Below are positions 57,701 through 64,000 of a stretch of DNA of 64,000 nt, piece by piece. The first letter of the stretch is position 1. The number at the start of each line of letters is the position of its first letter. Made by a program: the position numbers and the translations under genes. The stretch lies in the NCBI GenBank assembly GCA_033675265.1, contig JAUJYZ010000967.1, positions 658,710-722,709 of the forward strand, read 5' to 3'. The stretch comes from Actinostola sp. cb2023 (Eukaryota; Cnidaria; Anthozoa; Actiniaria; Actinostolidae). The notes beneath the pieces are model-generated. The model saw nothing but the letters and a program-made list of their open reading frames with translations. It was not told the DNA's origin and did not search any database.

Positions 57701-60700
57701 GATAGTGGGTCGTGAGTTTTCCTGTAAGAGTTTGAGATAGTGGGTCGTGAGTTTTCCTGAAAGATTTTGAGAGAGTGGATCGTGAGTTTTCCTGTAAGAG
57801 TTTGAGAGAGTGGGTCGTGAGTTTTCCTGTAAGAGTTTGAGATAGTGGGTCGTGAGTTTTCCTATAAGAGTTTGAGATAGTGGGTCGTCAGTTTTCCTGT
57901 AAGAGTTTGAGATAGTGGGTCGTGAGTTTTCCTGTAAGAGTTTGAGATAGTGGGTCGTGAGTTTTCCTGAAACAGCTTGAGAGAGTGCGTCGTGAGTTTT
58001 CCTGTAAGAGTTTGAGAGAGTGGGTCGTGAGTTTTCCTGTAAGAGTTTGAGATAGTGGGTCGTGAGTTTTCCTGTAAGAGTTTGAGATAGTGGGTCGTGA
58101 ATTTTCCTGTAAGAATTTGAGATAGTGGGTCGTGAGTTTTCCTGTTAGAGTTTGAGATAGTGGGTCGTGAGATTTCCTGAAAGATTTTGAGAGAGTGGGT
58201 CGTGAGTTTTCCTGTAAGAGTTTGAGAGAGTGGGTCGTGAGTTTTTCTGTAAGAGTTTGAGATAGTGGGTCGTGAGTTTTCCTGTAAGAGTTTGATATAG
58301 TGGGTCGTGAGTTTTCCTGAAAGAGTTTGAGAGAGGGCGTCGTGAGTTTTCCTGTAAGAGTTTGAGATAGTGGGTCGTGAGTTTTCCTGTAAGAGTTTGA
58401 GATAGTGGGTCGTGAGTTTTCCTGTAGGAGTTTGAGATAGTGGGTCGTGAGTTTTCCTGTAAGAGTTTGAGATAGGAGGTCGTGAGTTTTCCTGTAAGAG
58501 TTTGAGATAGTGGGTCGTGAGTTTTCCTGTAAGAGTTTGAGATAGTGGGTCGTGAGTTTTCCTGAAAGAGTTTGAGATAGTGGGTCGTGAGTTTTCCTGT
58601 AAGAGTTTGAGATAGTGGGTCATTCGTTTTCGTGTAAGAGTTTGAGATAGTGGGTCGTGAGTTTTCCTGTAAGAGTTTGAGATAGTGGGTCGTGAGTTTT
58701 CCTGTAAGTGTTTGAGATAGTGGATCGTGAGTTTTCCTGTAAGAGTTTGAGATAGTGGGTCGTGAGTTTTCCTGTAAGAGTTTGAGATAGTGGGTCATTC
58801 GTTTTCCTGAAAGAGTTTGAGATACTGGATCGTGAGTTTTCCTGTAAGAGTTGAGATAGTGGGTCGTGAGTTTTCCTGTAAGAGTTTGAGATAGTGGGTC
58901 ATGCGTTTTCCTGAAAGAGTTTGAGATAGTGGGTGGTGTGAGTTTTCCTGTAAGAGTTTGAGATAGTGGGTCGTGAGTTTTCCTGTAAGAGTTTGAGATA
59001 GTGGGTCGTGAGTTTTCCTGTAAGAGTTTGAGATAGTGAATCGTGAGTTTTCCTGTAAGAGTTTGAGATAGTGGGTCGTGAGTTTTCCTGTAAGAGTTTG
59101 AGATAGTGGGTCATGCGTTTTCCTGAAAGAGTTTGAGATAGTGGGTTATGAGTTTTCCTGTAAGAGTTTGAGATAGTGGGTCATGCGTTTACCTGAAAGA
59201 GTTTGAGATAGTGGGTCGTATGTTTTCCTGTAAGAGTTTGAGATAGTGGGTCATGCGTTTTCCTGAAAGAGTTTGAGATAGTGGGTCATGCGTTTTCCTG
59301 AAAGAGTTTGAGATAGTGGATCGTGAGTTTTCCTGTAAGAGTTTGAGATAGTGGGTCGTGAGTTTTCCTGAAAGAGTTTGAGATAGTGGGTCATGCGTTT
59401 TCCTGAAAGAGTTTGAGACAGTGGGTCGTGAGTTGTTTTCCTGTAAGAGTTTGAGATAGTGGGTCATGCGTTTTCCTGAAAGAGTTTGAGATAGTGGGTC
59501 ATGCGTTTTCCTGAAAGAGTTTGAGATAGTGGGTCATGCGTTTTCCTGTAAGAGTTTGAGATAGTGGGTCATGCGTTTACCTGAAAGAGTTTGAGATAGT
59601 GGGTCGTGAGTTTTCCTGTAAGAGTTTGAGATAGTGGGTCATTCGTTTTCCTGTAAGAGTTTGAGATAGTGGGTCGTGAGTTTTCCTGTAAGAGTTTGAG
59701 ATAGTGGGTCGTGAGTTTTCCTGTAAGAGTTTGAGATAGTGGGTCGTGAGTTTTCCTGTAAGAGTTTGAGATAGTGGGTCGTGAGTTTTCCTGTAAGAGT
59801 TTGAGATAGTGGGTCATTCGTTTTCCTGTAAGAGTTTGAGATAGTGGGTCTTGAGTTTTCCTGTAAGAGTTTGAGATAGTGGGTCGTGAGTTGTCCTGAA
59901 AGAGTTTGAGATAGTGTGTCGTGAGTTTTCCTGTAAGAGTTTGAGATAGTGGGTCATTCGTTTTCCTGAAAGAGTTTGAGATAGTGGATCGTGAGTTTTC
60001 CTGTAAGAGTTTGAGATAGTGGGTCGTGAGTTTTCCTGTAAGAGTTTGAGATAGTGGGTCATGCGTTTTCCTGAAAGAGTTTGAGATAGTGGGTGGTGAG
60101 TTTTCCTGTAAGAGTTTGAGAGAGGGGGTCGTGAGTTTTCCTGTAAGAGTTTGAGATAGTGGGTCCTGAGTTTTCCTGAAAGAGTTTGAGATAGTGGGTC
60201 ATGAGTTTTACTGAAGGAGTTTGAGATAGTGGATCATGAGTTTTACTGAAGGAGTTTGAGATAGTGGGTCGTGAGTTTTACTGAAAGAGTTTGAGATAGT
60301 GGGTCATGAATTTTACTGAAGGAGTTTGAGATAGTGGGTCGTGAGTTTTCCTGTAAGAGTTTGACATAGTGGGTCATGAGTTTTACTGAAGGAGTTTGAG
60401 ATAGTGGGTCGTTAGTTTTCCTGAAAGAGTTTGAGAGAGTGGGTCGTGAGTTTTCCTATAAGAGTTTGAGAGAGTGGGTCGTGAGTTTTACTGTAAAAGT
60501 TTGAGATAGTGGATCGTGGGTTTTCCTGAAAGAGTTTGAGATAGTGGGTCGTGAGTTTTCCTGTAAGAGTTTGAGAGAGTGGGTCGTGAGTTTTCCTGTA
60601 AGAGTTTGAGATAGTGGGTCATGCGTTTTCCTGAAAGAGTTTGAGATAGTGGATCGTGAGTTTTCCTGTAAGAGTTTGAGATAGTGGGTCGTGAGTTTTC

Positions 60701-63700
60701 CTGAAAGAGTTTGAGATAGTGGGTCATGCGTTTTCCTGAAAGAGTTTGAGACAGTGGGTCGTGAGTTGTTTTCCTGTAAGAGTTTGAGATAGTGGGTCAT
60801 GCGTTTTCCTGAAAGAGTTTGAGACAGTGGGGCGTGAGTTGTTTTCCTGTAAGAGTTTGAGATAGTGGGTCATGCGTTTTCCTGAAAGAGTTTGAGATAG
60901 TGGGTCATGCGTTTTCCTGAAAGAGTTTGAGATAGTGGGTCGTATGTTTTCCTGTAAGAGTTTGAGATAGTGGGTCATGCGTTTTCCTGAAAGAATTTGA
61001 GATAGTGGGTCATGCGTTTTCCTGAAAGAGTTTGAGATAGTGGGTCGTGAGTTTTCCTGTAAGAGTTTGAGATAGTGGGTTGTGAGTTTTCCTGAAAGAG
61101 TTTGAGATAGTGGGTCATGCGTTTTCCTGAAAGAGTTTGAGATAGTGGGTCATGCGTTTTCCTGTAAGAGTTTGAGATAGTGGGTCATGCGTTTACCTGA
61201 AAGAGTTTGAGATAGTGGGTCGTGAGTTTTCCTGTAAGAGTTTGAGATAGTGGGTCATTCGTTTTCCTGTAAGAGTTTGAGATAGTGGGTCGTGAGTTTT
61301 CCTGTAAGAGTTTGAGATAGTGGGTCGTGAGTTTTCCTGTAAGAGTTTGAGATAGTGGGTCGTGAGTTTTCCTGTAAGAGTTTGAGATAGTGGGTCGTGA
61401 GTTTTCCTGTAAGAGTTTGAGATAGTGGGTCATTCGTTTTCCTGTAAGAGTTTGAGATAGTGGGTCTTGAGTTTTCCTGTAAGAGTTTGAGATAGTGGGT
61501 CGTGAGTTGTCCTGAAAGAGTTTGAGATAGTGTGTCGTGAGTTTTCCTGTAAGAGTTTGAGATAGTGGGTCATTCGTTTTCCTGAAAGAGTTTGAGATAG
61601 TGGATCGTGAGTTTTCCTGTAAGAGTTTGAGATAGTGGGTCGTGAATTTTCCTGTAAGAGTTTGAGATAGTGGGTCATGCGTTTTCCTGAAAGAGTTTGA
61701 GATAGTGGGTGGTGAGTTTTCCTGTAAGAGTTTGAGAGAGGGGGTCGTGAGTTTTCCTGTAAGAGTTTGAGATAGTGGGTCCTGAGTTTTCCTGAAAGAG
61801 TTTGAGATAGTGGGTCATGAGTTTTTACTGAAAGAGTTTGAGATAGTGGGATCATGAGTTTTACTGAAGGAGTTTGAGATAGTGGGTCGTGAGTTTTACT
61901 GAAAGAGTTTGAGATAGTGGGTCATGAATTTTACTGAAGGAGTTTGAGATAGTGGGTCGTGAGTTTTCCTGTAAGAGTTTGAGATAGTGGGTCATGAGTT
62001 TTACTGAAGGAGTTTGAGATAGTGGGTCGTTAGTTTTCCTGAAAGAGTTTGAGAGAGTGGGTCGTGAGTTTTCCTATAAGAGTTTGAGAGAGTGGGTCGT
62101 GAGTTTTCCTGTAAAAGTTTGAGATAGTGGATCGTGGGTTTTCCTGAAAGAGTTTGAGATAGTGGGTCGTGAGTTTTCCTGTAAGAGTTTGAGAGAGTGG
62201 GTCGTGAGTTTTCCTGTAAGAGTTTGAGATAGTGGGTCATGCGTTTTTCTGAAAGAGTTTGAGATAGTGGGTCGTGAGTTTTCCTGTAAGAGTTTGAGAT
62301 AGTGGGTCATGCGTTTTCCTGAAAGAGTTTGAGATAGTGGGTCGTGAGTTTTCCTGTAAGAGTTTGAGATAGTGGGTCATGCGTTTTCCTGAAAGAGTTT
62401 GAGATAGTGGGTCATGCGTTTTCCTGAAAGAGTTTGAGATAGTGGGTCGTGAGTTTTCCTGTAAGAGTTTGAGATAGTGGGTCGTGAGTTTTCCTGAAAG
62501 AGTTTGAGATAGTGGGTCATGCGTTTTCCTGAAAGAGTTTGAGACAGTGGGTCGTGAGTTTTCCTGTAAGAGTTTGAGATAGTGGGTCATGCGTTTTCCT
62601 GAAAGAGTTTGAGATAGTGGGTCGTGAGTTGTTTTCCTGTAAGAGTTTGAGATAGTGGGTCATGCGTTTTCCTGAAAGAGTTTGAGATAGTGGGTCATGC
62701 GTTTTCCTGTAAGAGTTTGAGATAGTGGGTCATGCGTTTTACCTGAAAGAGTTTGAGATAGTGGGTCGTGAGTTTTCCTGTAAGAGTTTGAGATAGTGGG
62801 TCATTCGTTTTCCTGTAAGAGTTTGAGATAGTGGGTCGTGAGTTTTCCTGTAAGAGTTTGAGATAGTGGGTCGTGAGTTTTCCTGTAAGAGTTTGAGATA
62901 GTGGGTCGTGAGTTTTCCTGTAAGAGTTTGAGATAGTGGGTCGTGAGTTTTCCTGTAAGAGTTTGAGATAGTGGGTCATTCGTTTTCCTGTAAGAGTTTG
63001 AGATAGTGGGTCTTGAGTTTTCCTGTAAGAGTTTGAGATAGTGGGTCGTGAGTTGTCCTGAAAGAGTTTGAGATAGTGTGTCGTGAGTTTTCCTGTAAGA
63101 GTTTGAGATAGTGGGTCATTCGTTTTCCTGAAAGAGTTTGAGATAGTGGATCGTGAGTTTTCCTGTAAGAGTTTGAGATAGTGGGTCGTGAATTTTCCTG
63201 TAAGAGTTTGAGATAGTGGGTCATGCGTTTTCCTGAAAGAGTTTGAGATAGTGGGTGGTGAGTTTTCCTGTAAGAGTTTGAGAGAGGGGGTCGTGAGTTT
63301 TCCTGTAAGAGTTTGAGATAGTGGGTCCTGAGTTTTCCTGAAAGAGTTTGAGATAGTGGGTCATGAGTTTTACTGAAGGAGTTTGAGATAGTGGATCATG
63401 AGTTTTACTGAAGGAGTTTGAGATAGTGGGTCGTGAGTTTTACTGAAAGAGTTTGAGATAGTGGGTCATGAATTTTACTGAAGGAGTTTGAGATAGTGGG
63501 TCGTGAGTTTTCCTGTAAGAGTTTGACATAGTGGATCATGAGTTTTACTGAAGGAGTTTGAGATAGTGGGTCGTTAGTTTTCCTGAAAGAGTTTGAGAGA
63601 GTGGGTCGTGAGTTTTCCTATAAGAGTTTGAGAGAGTGGGGTCGTGAGTTTTCCTGTAAAAGTTTGAGATAGTGGATCGTGGGTTTTCCTGAAAGAGTTT

Positions 63701-64000
63701 GAGATAGTGTGTCGTGAGTTTTCCTGTAAGAGTTTGAGAGAGTGGGTCGTGAGTTTTCCTGTAAGAGTTTGAGATAGTGGGTCATGCGTTTTCCTGAAAG
63801 AGTTTGAGATAGTGGGTCGTGAGTTTTCCTGTAAGAGTTTGAGATAGTGGGTCATGCGTTTACCTGAAATAGTTTGAGATAGTGGGTCGTATGTTTTCCT
63901 GTAAGAGTTTGAGATAGTGGGTCATGCGTTTTCCTGAAAGAGTTTGAGATAGTGGGTCATGCGTTTTCCTGAAAGAGTTTGAGATAGTGGATCGTGAGTT
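45770..64000 (-). repeat. 35-bp splice-acceptor minisatellite, over 18 kb, continuing past the window
   Basis: About 520 units of 35 bp. On the ODC strand each contains CTATCTCAAACTCTTACAG or CTCTTTCAG followed by GAAAACTCAC (or GAAAACGCAT). The most upstream ODC exon found starts at exactly this junction: AACTCTTTCAG|GAAAACTTATTG at 45769/45770. The array is thus a multiplied copy of the acceptor plus the first exon bases. The unit is not a multiple of 3, and the consensus has no stop on this strand, giving open frames that cycle through THYLKLLQENSRP, TISNSYRKTHDP and LSQTLTGKL. Two unit flavours (CTGTAAGAG and CTGAAAGAG on the plus strand) alternate. Higher-order copies recur, for example the block at 49208-49731 is repeated at 51744-52267 and 56277-56800. 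A third flavour with GAGTTTTACTGAAGGAG appears near 60200, 61850 and 63370. Confidence 0.95.

Noticed and set aside
45839..63855. Dozens of minus-strand frames of the type THYLKLLQENSRP...
   Set aside because: The 35-bp unit lacks stops on this strand, and being 35 long it cycles through all frames. There is no start context, no conservation of frame, and interruptions are random. Treated as an array, not as genes.

Overview
The window looks like a repeat-rich animal (metazoan) chromosome, AT-rich and gene-poor. Genes are split by GT-AG introns and polyadenylation signals follow stop codons. Mobile-element debris includes a LINE end, a Penelope-like GIY-YIG fragment and many foldback/MITE elements. 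A rhodopsin-type GPCR remnant and a spliced ornithine decarboxylase (ODC) gene fit an invertebrate. A cnidarian (anthozoan) is my best guess, but that is an inference from the look of the proteins, not a demonstration.

Layout. 1-3.8 kb: three 3' exons of a plus-strand gene for a very charged, coiled-coil-rich protein, with its poly(A) signal. 3.8-22.6 kb: mostly non-coding, dominated by long palindromic (foldback) elements, a 425-bp TATC microsatellite, a Penelope-like fragment (13.8-14.1 kb), an orphan 422-codon minus-strand reading frame (16.0-17.3 kb) and a 2.9-kb inverted-repeat element (18.1-21.0 kb). 22.7-23.6 kb: a frameshifted GPCR. 24-27.6 kb: foldbacks and a LINE 3' end split by a MITE. 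27.6-33.7 kb: a composite block whose two ends carry inverted arrays of a 60-65-bp palindromic unit, enclosing a small spliced zinc-knuckle gene. 34-37.7 kb: dispersed repeats, a LINE tail and two minisatellites.

37.7-64 kb is one minus-strand ODC gene. Twelve coding exons can be placed base by base from 45769 down to the stop at 37717. Two huge minisatellites lie inside it, each built from one of its own splice junctions. The 30-bp array at 38264-42670 (146 full units) begins inside the exon that ends ...EDDPDN. Nearly every unit repeats the 5' splice site (AAT|GTGAGT or GAT|GTGAGT) in the same reading frame, so each donor would add a multiple of the acidic decapeptide VSSNEDDPDN at the acidic surface loop of ODC. 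The 35-bp array, from about 45770 to the window end and beyond (over 18 kb), repeats the 3' splice site of the most upstream exon found (CTCTTTCAG or CTCTTACAG followed by GAAAAC). One gene therefore has a tandem donor array at one intron and a tandem acceptor array at another. This is the most unusual feature of the window.

The 5' end of ODC lies beyond 64000. One conserved N-terminal segment (FYV-DLG region) was not found, and one normally conserved PLP-phosphate contact (Arg of EPGRY) is Asn, so it is uncertain whether the enzyme is active.
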